From: Hymenobacter sp. BT18
GTDB lineage: Bacteria; Bacteroidota; Bacteroidia; Cytophagales; Hymenobacteraceae
Reading direction: 5' to 3'
Assembly: GCF_012273015.1 (NCBI RefSeq)
Contig: NZ_CP050954.1
Location: 1,860,001 to 1,924,000, forward strand
DNA: 64,000 nt
Shown here: positions 22,694 to 31,414 of the stretch, piece after piece
Layout of the letters: each line of letters begins with the position of its first letter
How positions within the stretch are numbered: the stretch's first letter is position 1
Position numbers and translations under genes: made by a program
Notes under the pieces: model-generated
What the model was told of the DNA's origin: nothing
The model's database searches: none
What the model saw: only the letters and a program-made list of their open reading frames with translations

Positions 22694-22747
22694 GTACCAA
22701 ACAAATGTCCCCACCAAGCGCGCTTGGTGGGGACATTTGTTTGGTAC
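22694..22747. terminator. 54-bp perfect palindrome between frr and nadD
   Basis: Bases 22694-22720 are the exact reverse complement of 22721-22747: 27 bp per arm, no unpaired loop, centre GCGC. It lies between the convergent frr and nadD stop codons (11 nt and 3 nt away). Position suggests a bidirectional terminator, but there is no clear U-tract on either side. Confidence 0.85.
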
Positions 22748-22750
22748 GGG

Positions 22751-23338
22751 TTACTGGCTTTGCTGCCAGTAACGGTTGTTGCGTATGATTTCTTCAACGG
22801 CAGCGGGCACCAAGTACCGGATAGACTTGCCCGAACGCACGGAAGCGCGAATGAAAGTGGCTGAAATGTCCAGCAGTGGCGCTTCTACAATCGTGACGGC
22901 GGTAGGCACATCTGCCGGCGCTGGGCTCCCCGGGCGGGGATAAACGTAAAGAGCATACTCGGTCAGAATTCGGTTTGCGTCTTTCCAGCGCGGCAGCCCC
23001 GGGAGGTTGTCTCCGCCCATTAGCACCACAAACTCATACGATGGATATTGCTTAGCCAGCACATCTAGGGTATGAATGGTAAAATTGGGCTTGGGCAGCC
23101 CAAACTCAACATCCAACACCCGCAGCCGGTCATTCCCAGCAATAGCGGCTTCCACCAGTGCATAGCGGTCCGCTTCTGGTAAGAGGTCTTCGCCTACCTT
23201 AAAGGGGCTCTGCGGCGACACCACAAGCCAAACCGCGTCCAGATCGGTACGGGTGGCCATGTGCTCGGCCAAGATGAGGTGGCCGGTATGAATCGGGTTG
23301 AAAGAACCGAAAAGCAAGCCAATTTTCTGTCGACTCAC
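22751..23338 (-). CDS. nadD: Nicotinate-nucleotide adenylyltransferase
   Basis: Adenylates NaMN to deamido-NAD in NAD synthesis. It has 195 residues, near the family length. The nucleotidyltransferase motif GSFNPIHTGHL is at residues 11-21, and the C-terminal ISATFIRASVRSGKSIRYLVP is the variant of the ISSTxIR motif. It overlaps gmk by 4 nt (ATGA), so the two are translationally coupled. Last gene of the minus-strand run that begins with the glycosyltransferases. Confidence 0.96.
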   Translation of the reverse strand: MSRQKIGLLFGSFNPIHTGHLILAEHMATRTDLDAVWLVVSPQSPFKVGEDLLPEADRYALVEAAIAGNDRLRVLDVEFGLPKPNFTIHTLDVLAKQYPSYEFVVLMGGDNLPGLPRWKDANRILTEYALYVYPRPGSPAPADVPTAVTIVEAPLLDISATFIRASVRSGKSIRYLVPAAVEEIIRNNRYWQQSQ

Positions 23339-23919
23339 AGAATCTCCGCGTCAGCTTGGATGAAGTCCCGTACGAGCTTTTCGGCCTGTGCCGTAGCCGT
23401 ATCTAAGTCGTCGTTCACAATAACCTCATCAAACCGGTCTTCAAATGCCAGCTCGAAATTGGCCTTATAAAGCCGAGACGATATGCTAGCGGCCGAGTCG
23501 GTAGCCCGGGCCCGCAGGCGCTGTTCGAGTATTTCCAGTGAAGGAGGCTTCACAAATACAGCTAGCGCCCGGTCTTTGTAGAACTCCTTAATGCTGAGCC
23601 CGCCTTTCACATCTACGTCCAGCACAGCGTGTTTGCCGCTTTCCCAGATGCGCTCTATCTCCGACTTAAGCGTACCATAAAAGGCTCCCTCGTACACTTC
23701 CTCCCATTCCACGAATTCGTCGTGACGGATTTTGTCCTGAAACTCTTGTACGGAGATGAAGTGATAATCTTTTCCATTGGTCTCACTGCGGCCGCGCCGG
23801 TCACGCGTACACGCTGAAATAGAAAAGCTTAGCTCCGGAATGCGTTCCAGCATTCGGTGCACAATGGTGGTTTTACCGGCGCCAGAAGGCGCGGAAAAGG
23901 CTATAATTTTCCCCTGCAT
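23335..23919 (-). CDS. gmk: Guanylate kinase
   Basis: Phosphorylates GMP to GDP. It has 194 residues with the P-loop SAPSGAGKTT at about 9-18 and the GMP-binding SETNGKDYHFISVQEF segment. The usual STTTR is here SACTR. VDVKGGLSIKE and the C-terminal NDDLDTATAQAEKLV are typical. A TAATTTTG box ends only 4 nt before the ATG and overlaps the stop codon of the upstream anti-sigma gene, suggesting an additional, nearly leaderless transcript. It overlaps nadD by 4 nt. Confidence 0.96.
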   Translation of the reverse strand: MQGKIIAFSAPSGAGKTTIVHRMLERIPELSFSISACTRDRRGRSETNGKDYHFISVQEFQDKIRHDEFVEWEEVYEGAFYGTLKSEIERIWESGKHAVLDVDVKGGLSIKEFYKDRALAVFVKPPSLEILEQRLRARATDSAASISSRLYKANFELAFEDRFDEVIVNDDLDTATAQAEKLVRDFIQADAEIL

Positions 23920-23923
23920 GGGG

Positions 23924-23931
23924 CAAAATTA
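23924..23931 (-). promoter_or_regulatory. TAATTTTG -7 box immediately before gmk
   Basis: Minus-strand TAATTTTG (23931-23924) lies 4 nt before the gmk ATG and overlaps the stop codon of the anti-sigma gene. No TTG is found at the expected 19-20 nt spacing, so only the -7 element fits the consensus. Confidence 0.4.
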
Positions 23932-24213
23932 GGCCATTTCTACATTCAAACGCGCCAAGATGTGATGCGAAAGGGCTGAAGGAGCCTCTTTGCGGCCCAC
24001 ATGCTGCCCCAAGAAGTGAATAAACACCTGCTGCTTTTCGATGGTATCGAAGCAAGGAGAGCAATCCTCGGCATGGTTTATGAAGTATTCCTCGTCCTCC
24101 ACGCTGGGAGCACGGCCTTCAACTAGTTGGTCCAGTATGGTATTCACACGTTCACAGTCGGCGCCGTTAGCGTCAGCGGCCGGTTGGTCTTTTTTTGTAG
24201 AGGTTAGGTCCAT
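23929..24213 (-). CDS. Zinc-type soluble anti-sigma factor
   Basis: Small cytoplasmic protein of 94 residues with the HxxxCxxC signature of zinc-associated anti-sigma (ZAS) factors: His47, Cys51 and Cys54 in INHAEDCSPC. No membrane segment is seen. Known family members such as RshA/RsrA bind their ECF sigma factor and release it on thiol oxidation; a redox role here is inferred only from the motif and the position 20 nt downstream of the sigma gene. It is followed 9 nt later by gmk. Confidence 0.8.
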   Translation of the reverse strand: MDLTSTKKDQPAADANGADCERVNTILDQLVEGRAPSVEDEEYFINHAEDCSPCFDTIEKQQVFIHFLGQHVGRKEAPSALSHHILARLNVEMA

Positions 24214-24233
24214 AGTCGGTAGGCGGGAGAGGG

Positions 24234-24872
24234 TTAATCGTGGTCTTCAGCATCTTCCTCAGCTTCAGCACTATTGCCGTAGCCGATAGATTGCGCGTAT
24301 TTCTCTAGTTTGTCTTTCAAAAAGTTACGAGCTCGGTGCAGGCGCGAACGAACCGTACCGATGGGAATATCCAGCACCTTAGCCATTTCCTCGTACGTGA
24401 ATCCTTCCAGATCACACAGGATAATGACGGTGCGGAAATCCACCGGCAGCGAGTTCAGGGCGCTGGCCACTTCGTCGCCGATGAGGTCACGTACAGACTG
24501 CTGCCGCATGTCCGACGACGTGCTTCCCACGTCGCCCTCAGCCTCCACGTCTTCCGTATTGTAGTAGCCTTCAATTTCGCTGTAGTCGACTTTGGCGGGC
24601 TGTTTACTTTTTTTACGGAAGTCGTTGATGAATGAGTTTTTCAGGATGCGAAACAGCCAGGCTTTGGCGTTGGTTCCCGGCTCAAAGTATTCGAAGAAGC
24701 GGTAAGCCTTCATATACGTCTCTTGCACCAAGTCATTTGCGTCGTCCTCATCGAGCGTGAGCCGGTACGCAAAGTTGTACAAAGAGTCTATTACCGGCAT
24801 CAGTTCAGCCTGGAACCGGCGGTCTTTCTCTTCTTTCGATAATTTGGAAACGCGTTCGGGAGAATCGCTCAT
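24234..24872 (-). CDS. ECF-type RNA polymerase sigma factor
   Basis: Group IV sigma-70 factor, 212 residues. Region 2 (about 30-95) contains LYNFAYRLTLDEDDANDLVQET and AWLFRILKNSFINDFRKK. Region 4 (about 140-195) contains LPVDFRTVIILCDLEGFTYEEMA and the HTH KVLDIPIGTVRSRLHRAR. The N-terminal YNFAYRLT pattern and the pairing with a HxxxCxxC protein resemble SigH/SigR-type sigma factors. It starts 68 nt after the O-antigen ligase gene. The acidic tail SAEAEEDAEDHD is unusual but short. Confidence 0.92.
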   Translation of the reverse strand: MSDSPERVSKLSKEEKDRRFQAELMPVIDSLYNFAYRLTLDEDDANDLVQETYMKAYRFFEYFEPGTNAKAWLFRILKNSFINDFRKKSKQPAKVDYSEIEGYYNTEDVEAEGDVGSTSSDMRQQSVRDLIGDEVASALNSLPVDFRTVIILCDLEGFTYEEMAKVLDIPIGTVRSRLHRARNFLKDKLEKYAQSIGYGNSAEAEEDAEDHD

Positions 24873-24940
24873 GGGGTGCTAAGAAGTTACAGTAGCCGGT
24901 GGATGGTGGCACCGACACGGGTAGCAGCTAAATGTACGGA

Positions 24941-26245
24941 TTATGACGATTCCAGCATGTAGGACTCGGCAAGAGAATCTGTCAGCCACCGTCTTTCGGC
25001 AGCCACCAACAGAAATCCATAGCAAAAAACAAAAAGGTTAAAACTAATCTGAAGCTCCAGCAACGAATCGGCCAAGATGGCTACCGCGTGCAGCAGCAGG
25101 AAATGATACACGTACGCGTTTTGCCACCGCCCGGGTTGCAACAGCGGACCAAAGAGCACCAGGAGCCACAAACTCAGGCCCAGCACTCCTCCCCCAACCA
25201 GCTGATGCAGGTATTGGTTATGAATCATCACCCGGTTGGCGGGCAACAGGCCAAAGCTGTGTTGGGCATACTGCGCCATCATGGCTGAGCGCACATCGGC
25301 CGGGGCCACGCCCACCCACGGCTGCTGCCGTACCAGGGCCAGAGCCGTGTGCCAGGCGGCCAGCCGCTTCGACAAGGAATAGTTGTTGATATCGTGGTGG
25401 AGCGTAAACTGCTCGATATCGAAGAGCGTAGCCGCTACCCGGTTGCGCACGGCAGGCAGCGTATGATAGGCTGCTGGCGGCCCCAGCAATAGCAGCAGCA
25501 GTAACCCTAAGCCCAATACCCACCGCCGCCGGAACAGCAGTACTACCAATGTATCGATGCACAGGATGGCGTAGAAAACCAGCAGGCCCGTACGGTACGC
25601 GAGGATGTGCAAAGCTCCAACACAGATTAGCACGGCACCGGCCGCCAGCAGGCGCTGGAAGTCGGGTGCCGACTTACGGGTATACAGGAACACCCCGCCC
25701 ACCAAGGCAGCCAGGGCCAGCATCAGGCTGAAGTGAATGTGAAAAATGCCCGTGATGGACGGCAGGCTCGGGCCCAGCCCAAAGGTGTCATTCGTGAATG
25801 TGTGCTGCTGCGCGTACCGCGCTATAGTGCCTAGTGCAACAAGCGCTGTCCCCCCCAGAAAGCCCCCGGCTACCCATTTCCGCTGCCGCGCGGACAAGGG
25901 TACGCTCAGGCCAAAAGCCAGCGGCACCCCCAACAAGGGCAACTGCCGGTAAACCTCGTGGCGCCACACGGTCCAATCGGAGGTGTACACAGCACTTACC
26001 CACCAGAACCCGTAGAGCAGCGCCGGAAACCAAACGGTACGAAGCTTTTTGTAACGGGCCCACTGCCGGCGCAGATCGGGATTAGTCAGTGCCGCTGCCA
26101 CGCCCACCAGCGGACTAAGGGCTATCAGAGCCCGCGAAGCCAGCAGCCCGGTGACGCCCGCCAGGCAGGCGAGCAGCAGCAGATACTGCGACAGGCGTCC
26201 CTGCCGGTATAGCTTGGCCGCAGCAGCGAATCGGGTAGTAACCAT
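24941..26245 (-). CDS. O-antigen ligase / polymerase-family membrane protein
   Basis: Multi-spanning inner-membrane protein of 434 residues with about ten hydrophobic segments. The Wzy_C domain is recognised from the segment ending MIHNQYLHQLVGGGVLGLSL near residues 340-360, which holds the functionally important His in the large periplasmic loop. The family transfers polysaccharide from undecaprenyl carrier to lipid A-core or protein; the acceptor here is unknown. It overlaps the upstream GT9 gene by 1 nt (TGATG), so the pair is translationally coupled. Confidence 0.85.
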   Translation of the reverse strand: MVTTRFAAAAKLYRQGRLSQYLLLLACLAGVTGLLASRALIALSPLVGVAAALTNPDLRRQWARYKKLRTVWFPALLYGFWWVSAVYTSDWTVWRHEVYRQLPLLGVPLAFGLSVPLSARQRKWVAGGFLGGTALVALGTIARYAQQHTFTNDTFGLGPSLPSITGIFHIHFSLMLALAALVGGVFLYTRKSAPDFQRLLAAGAVLICVGALHILAYRTGLLVFYAILCIDTLVVLLFRRRWVLGLGLLLLLLLGPPAAYHTLPAVRNRVAATLFDIEQFTLHHDINNYSLSKRLAAWHTALALVRQQPWVGVAPADVRSAMMAQYAQHSFGLLPANRVMIHNQYLHQLVGGGVLGLSLWLLVLFGPLLQPGRWQNAYVYHFLLLHAVAILADSLLELQISFNLFVFCYGFLLVAAERRWLTDSLAESYMLESS

Positions 26246-27306
26246 CAGCAGACGTTAGAGCTGGGGGAGCCGGCGGCCTCAGATGTAACCCAGCGCACTA
26301 CTTGGGTCAATACGGCTGATGGCTCCACCGCCTTGATGCAGACGCAGCTGGCGGGCTGCGTCCGGCAGTCCTGGCAATTCGGTTTATCGTGCACCAAATA
26401 GTGGGCGTATGGGCCCAGCGGCGCCCAGCGGCCGGGGTGCATGGGCCGGATGGGCGGGTATAGCCCCAGCGCGTGCCGGCCCAGCGCGGCGGCCAAGTGG
26501 AGCGGGCCGGTACTACCCGCCACCAGCCCATCGGCGGCGGCAATGAAGGCCAGGAACTCCGGTAGGCCAAGCTGCCCCGTCAGGTTGGCGGCCAGGTAAG
26601 CCGCATGTGTCTGGAGCCAGGCCTGCAGCTCCTCACCCTCGGCGGCGGTACCGGTAATAAATACCCGGTGGCCAGCCTGGTGCAGCAACCGCGCCAGTAC
26701 GCCAAAATGGGGCAAGCCCCACTCCCGGGCACTGCCTCGGCTGCGGGGATGCAGAATAAGGTTGAGCTGCCCGGGCTGGCGCGCTTCCAACAGTTGCTGC
26801 AGTTCAGGCCGGAGCGGAACAGTTGGCGTTAGCCGGACGAGGGAAGCAACTTCGGGCAGTGGCACTACGCGCGTTGGGTCGAGGGGGCGCAGCAGCTGTA
26901 GGTTCAGCTGGGCTTCGTGCAGGGGTGAGTGGCGGCGGCTGAGCGCCACCAGGCTAGTACAGGTAAGCCAGTGAAACCACCGGTTCCGGGTGCCGATGCG
27001 GTTCCGAATGCCCGCTTTGCGAGCCAGCCAGGCAAGTTGCTGGTTGGGAAAGACGTGCAGTACCGTATCGGCCTGAGTATTTCGCAGGGCCGCTACCTGG
27101 GCGACCGGGGTGAGCTGCTGCAGCGCGTCGAAGTTCACGAAGGCATCTATCCAGGGGCATGCCTCGGCTACGGCCTGGGTATAGGTGCGGCCCAGCAGCA
27201 GCACCCGGCACCCCGGAAACAACTGCTTCAGGCGGCCGGCCACGGGCAGGGTCAGCACCACGTCCCCAATGGCATCAGTGCGACTGATCAGGAAAGTGCG
27301 GCTCAT
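26245..27306 (-). CDS. Glycosyltransferase family 9 (heptosyltransferase-like)
   Basis: Transfers an activated sugar, typically ADP-heptose, to the LPS inner core. It has 353 residues from the ATG at 27306, giving MSRTFLISRTDAIGDVVLTLPV, the conserved N-terminal nucleotide-sugar fold. AADGLVAGSTGPLHLAAALG is the C-terminal donor-site motif. A Cys-rich tail, CQDCRTQPASCVC, resembles the one in Bacteroidota members. A longer upstream frame overlaps the GT2 gene and is rejected. It overlaps GT2 by 4 nt (ATGA). Confidence 0.9.
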   Translation of the reverse strand: MSRTFLISRTDAIGDVVLTLPVAGRLKQLFPGCRVLLLGRTYTQAVAEACPWIDAFVNFDALQQLTPVAQVAALRNTQADTVLHVFPNQQLAWLARKAGIRNRIGTRNRWFHWLTCTSLVALSRRHSPLHEAQLNLQLLRPLDPTRVVPLPEVASLVRLTPTVPLRPELQQLLEARQPGQLNLILHPRSRGSAREWGLPHFGVLARLLHQAGHRVFITGTAAEGEELQAWLQTHAAYLAANLTGQLGLPEFLAFIAAADGLVAGSTGPLHLAAALGRHALGLYPPIRPMHPGRWAPLGPYAHYLVHDKPNCQDCRTQPASCVCIKAVEPSAVLTQVVRWVTSEAAGSPSSNVC

Positions 27307-28073
27307 GCGGAAGCTTTGGTTTTGAGCTTGGCAAATTTGAGGAACACGCCCCAGGCTGAAATCATGGCAATGCTCAGACCCGCAAACCCATCGAGGAAGC
27401 CGCGCCGCAAAAAGTACCCGTGCACGAACTTCCACCAGGGTTTGAGCAGCAAATGAAACACCGATACCTGGCGCCGACCACGCAGCCACAGTTCATCAGC
27501 CGCAATGCTGGTAAAGCGGTTAAGCTGCTGCACGTGCTGCTCCACCGAGTTATAAGAGTAGTGCAGCACGTCGCCGACCAGAGGAACGGGCGCGGGCTGA
27601 CCAATAGCCAGCTCATACCGCTCGTGCAGCAGCAGGCCCTCCCATTGCCCCAAGCGCCGGTCGTAGAGGCGTAGTTTGCGGTCGGGGTACCAGCCGCCGT
27701 GGCGCACCCAGGTGCCGCAGTAGTTGGTGAGACGCGCCACGGTGTAGCCGGCCCCGTGCCAGTGCTGCTTGGCCTGACGGATGCTTTGGCGCAGCTCCTC
27801 CGTCAGCACTTCATCAGCGTCGAGTTGTAGCACATGATCGTAGCGGGCCTGGGCGGTAGCAAAGTTCTTCTGCTGCACGTAGCCCTCGAAAGCGTGCTGC
27901 ACCACGCGTGCGCCCCACTGCCGGCTGATTTCCACGGTGGCATCGGTGGAAAAGCTGTCGACCACCACCACCTCATCCGCCACCGCGCGCACGGCTTCCA
28001 GGCAGCGGGCAATGTTGGCTTCTTCATTGAAGGTGATGATGACGACGGACAGCGGTACAGCAGGCATAGGCAA
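27303..28073 (-). CDS. Glycosyltransferase family 2 (LPS-core WaaE-like)
   Basis: Inverting glycosyltransferase of 256 residues with the GT-A core: LSVVIITFNEEANI, VVVVDSFSTDATVEI, and the DxD-like LQLDADEVL. The EGLLLHERYEL segment and the C-terminal region (WKFVHGYFLRRGFLDGFAGL) resemble WaaE/KdtX-type core glucosyltransferases. It is first in a run GT2-GT9-ligase that probably builds or attaches surface polysaccharide. The start may be the first or the third codon (MPMPAV). Confidence 0.9.
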   Translation of the reverse strand: MPMPAVPLSVVIITFNEEANIARCLEAVRAVADEVVVVDSFSTDATVEISRQWGARVVQHAFEGYVQQKNFATAQARYDHVLQLDADEVLTEELRQSIRQAKQHWHGAGYTVARLTNYCGTWVRHGGWYPDRKLRLYDRRLGQWEGLLLHERYELAIGQPAPVPLVGDVLHYSYNSVEQHVQQLNRFTSIAADELWLRGRRQVSVFHLLLKPWWKFVHGYFLRRGFLDGFAGLSIAMISAWGVFLKFAKLKTKASA

Positions 28074-28212
28074 GCAAATATCGGGGTTTTGCCGGGGAGG
28101 TAGCGCATAGACTTGCCCCGCCTTGGCTGGCCCGGCTCCGCCTTCGCCGTCAGGTTACCTTACGCGGGACACAGGTATTAGCAGTATCTGCTGCTTTATT
28201 TAACCGTTACGT

Positions 28213-29007
28213 ATGCGTGTTCTGCTGTTGCTTCCGCTGGCGGCGGTTCTGACGGGCTGTGAAGAGCCCGTGGCCGTGTTTGAAGCCTTTGAGCTACCCC
28301 GCCCGGTGAACATGGCCCGTGTACTGGGGCCAGCCCCACTGCTGCTGGGCCAAGATACCCTGGCGCTACGGCTGCGCTACGCACCGGCTACCGGGGTCAC
28401 TACCTTTTGGGTGCAAACCGACTCCTCCGACCACAGCTGGTTTGCGGCCCGGGCTTTCCGATACCGGGGCTTATACTACCTGGTGGAAAACCAGCCCGAG
28501 GACGGCTACCGGATCCACGCCGTGCGCATCGGGCGGGGCCAGGTGCAGGGCCTGGGCACCGGCTACCGGCAGATGCGCGCCCTAAGCGAGGCAGTATGGC
28601 AGGGCCGCTTCCCGCAGCTGCTTTCGCCCGCTGGCGACAGTATGCGCCTGCGCTACGACCGGCAGCGGCTTCGGGCGTTCTATACCGCACAGGTTGAGAG
28701 CTTCGCGCCCTATGCGGTGGTGGACGAATCGACTGCTTCTCTTCGCTCCGACCTCATAGAAGCTCAAGCCGCCGCGCCCGGCCTGTACCCCAATCCAGCC
28801 AGCACCACCGCTACACTTACTCTGGCTGAAAGCGGCGCCCGAGAGGTAAGCCTCTACACGAAACAAGGCCAACTTCTTCGCTCCTACCTTGTTTTCACTG
28901 CGTCCCTGGCCCTGCCGGTGGATGATTTACCTAATGGTCTTTACCTGGTGCGCGTAAAACAAGCCGGTAAAGCATCCGCTACCCTGCGCCTGCAAGTAAG
29001 CCACTGA
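28213..29007 (+). CDS. Predicted lipoprotein with a T9SS type A sorting tail
   Basis: Function unknown. The 264-residue protein begins with a signal peptide ending in the lipobox LTGC (Cys16). The middle has no recognised domain. The last 75 residues form a Por-secretion-type C-terminal domain: LYPNPASTTATLTL, VSLYTKQGQLL, LPNGLYLVRVKQAGKAS. A lipobox and a T9SS sorting tail in one protein are an odd combination, since T9SS clients usually have ordinary signal peptides. It is divergent from the glycosyltransferase run and is followed by an SDR gene 75 nt downstream. Confidence 0.75.
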   Translation: MRVLLLLPLAAVLTGCEEPVAVFEAFELPRPVNMARVLGPAPLLLGQDTLALRLRYAPATGVTTFWVQTDSSDHSWFAARAFRYRGLYYLVENQPEDGYRIHAVRIGRGQVQGLGTGYRQMRALSEAVWQGRFPQLLSPAGDSMRLRYDRQRLRAFYTAQVESFAPYAVVDESTASLRSDLIEAQAAAPGLYPNPASTTATLTLAESGAREVSLYTKQGQLLRSYLVFTASLALPVDDLPNGLYLVRVKQAGKASATLRLQVSH

Positions 29008-29082
29008 CCGAGGCTATTTTTAACGCTGCCCTGCCGCCTTCGTATAGCGGTTCGTCTGTCAGCTCTTACTTCTGAATTACGC

Positions 29083-29958
29083 ATGAGCGAAGTTTCTCCT
29101 CCCATTGCCCTTGTTACCGGTGCTACCTCAGGTATCGGCGAAGTAACTGCCCGGGCGCTGATCCGGCAGGGCTACCACGTAGTGCTGCTGGCCCGCAACG
29201 CCACCAAAGCCGCCCGCACCCAGCAGCAGCTACAAGAAATTGCGCCCCCGGGTAGCCGCACCGACGTACTGCTTTGCGACCTATCGGACCTGGCACAGGT
29301 GCGGCGGGCGGCCGCAGAGTTCAACCAGCGATACGCCCGCCTGGATGTGCTGGTAAACAACGCCGGGCTGGTGTTCGGCGCAGAGCGCGAAACCTCCGCC
29401 GATGGGTACGAAATGACGCTGGCTACCAACCACCTGGGGCCGTTTTTGCTCACCAGTCTGCTCCTCGATAAGCTTCGTCAGAGCCCGGCGGCGCGCATCG
29501 TCAACGTGGCCTCCGTGGCGCACCAGTTTGCCCGCCCCAACCTGGACGACCTGAATGCCACCCGGCAGTACTCACCTATGCGGGCTTACGCCAACTCTAA
29601 GCTGTTTAACATCCTGTTTACCCAGGAGCTGGCTCGGCAGCTGCGGCAGCGCGGTATTACCAACGTGAGCACCAACAGCCTGCACCCGGGCGTAGTGGCC
29701 AGCAACTTCGGCAGCAACTCTACCTGGCTTACGCGGGCATTCTACAAGGTGGCGTCCCCGTTCATGACGACTTCTGAGGACGGAGCTCAAACCAGCATTT
29801 ACCTGGCCACGGCGCCGGAAGTGGCCGGCACCAGTGGGGGCTATTTTGTAAAAAAGCGGCCGGCGCCCGTAAAGTCGGCCTTCAATACTCCGGCAAATGT
29901 GCAACGGCTCTGGCAAGAGTCAGAACGGATGGTGGGCCAGCCGTTTTTTGCGGCTTGA
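29083..29958 (+). CDS. Short-chain dehydrogenase/reductase (retinol-dehydrogenase-like)
   Basis: NAD(P)-dependent oxidoreductase of unknown substrate, 291 residues. The Rossmann motif TGATSGIG is at 12-19, NNAG follows, and the catalytic Tyr169 and Lys173 lie in YANSK. The N-terminal order and the substrate-side NSLHPGVVASNFG resemble the retinol-dehydrogenase-13-like group, which is widespread in bacteria with unknown roles. The ending is marked by a perfect bidirectional terminator shared with ahcY. Confidence 0.9.
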   Translation: MSEVSPPIALVTGATSGIGEVTARALIRQGYHVVLLARNATKAARTQQQLQEIAPPGSRTDVLLCDLSDLAQVRRAAAEFNQRYARLDVLVNNAGLVFGAERETSADGYEMTLATNHLGPFLLTSLLLDKLRQSPAARIVNVASVAHQFARPNLDDLNATRQYSPMRAYANSKLFNILFTQELARQLRQRGITNVSTNSLHPGVVASNFGSNSTWLTRAFYKVASPFMTTSEDGAQTSIYLATAPEVAGTSGGYFVKKRPAPVKSAFNTPANVQRLWQESERMVGQPFFAA

Positions 29959-30035
29959 CTTATTGTCTCACGCAGCGTACACGCGTAGTTTTTCCCTAGC
30001 CGCCTGAGTATTCCTTGGTTTTCGGTTGAACAATA

Positions 30036-30068
30036 AAAACCCGCCCGGCACAGTGCCGGGCGGGTTTT
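30036..30068. terminator. Bidirectional terminator between SDR and ahcY
   Basis: A perfect 15-bp stem (AAAACCCGCCCGGCA / TGCCGGGCGGGTTTT) with a 3-nt loop lies between convergent genes. It has an A-tract on one side and a T-tract on the other, so it should work in both directions. Confidence 0.9.
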
Positions 30069-30094
30069 CACGTTAGGCCAGATGGCGTAGTCGC

Positions 30095-31414
30095 TTAGTA
30101 GCGGTACAGGTCCGATTTGAAAGGACCCTGCGCGTCTACCCCGATGTAGCTGGCTTGCTTGGGCTTCAGCTCATCCAGCTCCACCCCAATTTTGGCGAGG
30201 TGCAGGCGGGCTACCTTTTCGTCGAGGTGCTTGGGCAGGGTGTACACCTGGTTTTCGTACTTATCGGCGTTCTGCCACAGCTCCAGCTGAGCCAGCGTCT
30301 GGTTGGTGAAGGAGTTCGACATCACAAACGAGGGGTGGCCGGTGGCGCAGCCCAAGTTCACGAGGCGACCCTCCGCCAGGATAATCACCTCTTTGCCCTC
30401 AATGGTGTAGAGGTCAACCTGGGGCTTCACGGTGTCCTTGGTATGGCCGTAGTTCTTGTTGAGCCAAGCCATGTCAATTTCATCGTCGAAGTGGCCGATG
30501 TTGCAGACAATGGCTTTGTCCTTCAGAGCACGGAAGTGCTCCTCCGTGATGATGTCGCAGTTGCCGGTGGCCGTTACCACGATGTCGGCTTCTTTGATAG
30601 CGTTTTCCATCTTCTTCACGGCGTAGCCATCCATGGCAGCCTGCAGAGCGCAGATGGGGTCAATTTCCGTAACGATAACGCGGGCACCGGCCCCACGCAG
30701 GGAAGCAGCCGTGCCTTTTCCTACGTCGCCGTAACCGGCTACCACGGCAATTTTACCGGCCATCATTACGTCGGTAGCGCGGCGGATAGCATCTACTGCC
30801 GACTCTTTGCAGCCGTACTTGTTGTCGAACTTCGACTTAGTCACGGAGTCGTTGATGTTGAAGGCAGGCATGGGCAACGTGCCGGCTTTCACACGGTCCA
30901 GCAGGCGCAGCACGCCCGTGGTGGTTTCCTCGGAAATGCCTTTGATGCCGGGAGCCAGCTCGGGGTACTGGTTCAGCACCATGTTGGTGAGGTCTCCGCC
31001 ATCGTCCAGAATCATGTTCAGGGGCTGACGCTCCGGACCAAACCACAGGGTTTGCTCAATGCACCAGTTGAACTCTTCCTCGTTCATGCCTTTCCAGGCA
31101 TACACAGGAATACCGGCGGCGGCAATGGCGGCGGCGGCATGGTCCTGGGTGGAGAAAATATTGCACGACGACCACGTAACATCGGCGCCGAGCTCTTTGA
31201 GCGTCTCGATGAGGACGGCCGTTTGAATGGTCATGTGCAGACAGCCGGCAATGCGCGCTCCGGCCAGCGGCTTGCTGGCGCCATACTCGGCGCGCAAGGC
31301 CATCAGACCAGGCATTTCAGCTTCGGCCAAACGGATTTCCTTGCGGCCCCATTCGGCCAGCGACATGTCTTTTACTTTGTACGGAACGAAAGCCGTGGTT
31401 TTGGTATCCACCAT
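30095..31414 (-). CDS. ahcY: Adenosylhomocysteinase
   Basis: Splits S-adenosylhomocysteine into adenosine and homocysteine, clearing the inhibitor of methyltransferases. It has 439 residues. [20 protein letters not shown], the NAD-binding [18 protein letters not shown], and the C-terminal [15 protein letters not shown] segment (ending FKSDLYRY) are typical. It is a single gene: the upstream 366-nt gap carries a TACCTTTG box (31450-31443) about 28 nt before the ATG without a good -33 element. No SAH riboswitch was recognised. Confidence 0.97.
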   Translation of the reverse strand: MVDTKTTAFVPYKVKDMSLAEWGRKEIRLAEAEMPGLMALRAEYGASKPLAGARIAGCLHMTIQTAVLIETLKELGADVTWSSCNIFSTQDHAAAAIAAAGIPVYAWKGMNEEEFNWCIEQTLWFGPERQPLNMILDDGGDLTNMVLNQYPELAPGIKGISEETTTGVLRLLDRVKAGTLPMPAFNINDSVTKSKFDNKYGCKESAVDAIRRATDVMMAGKIAVVAGYGDVGKGTAASLRGAGARVIVTEIDPICALQAAMDGYAVKKMENAIKEADIVVTATGNCDIITEEHFRALKDKAIVCNIGHFDDEIDMAWLNKNYGHTKDTVKPQVDLYTIEGKEVIILAEGRLVNLGCATGHPSFVMSNSFTNQTLAQLELWQNADKYENQVYTLPKHLDEKVARLHLAKIGVELDELKPKQASYIGVDAQGPFKSDLYRY

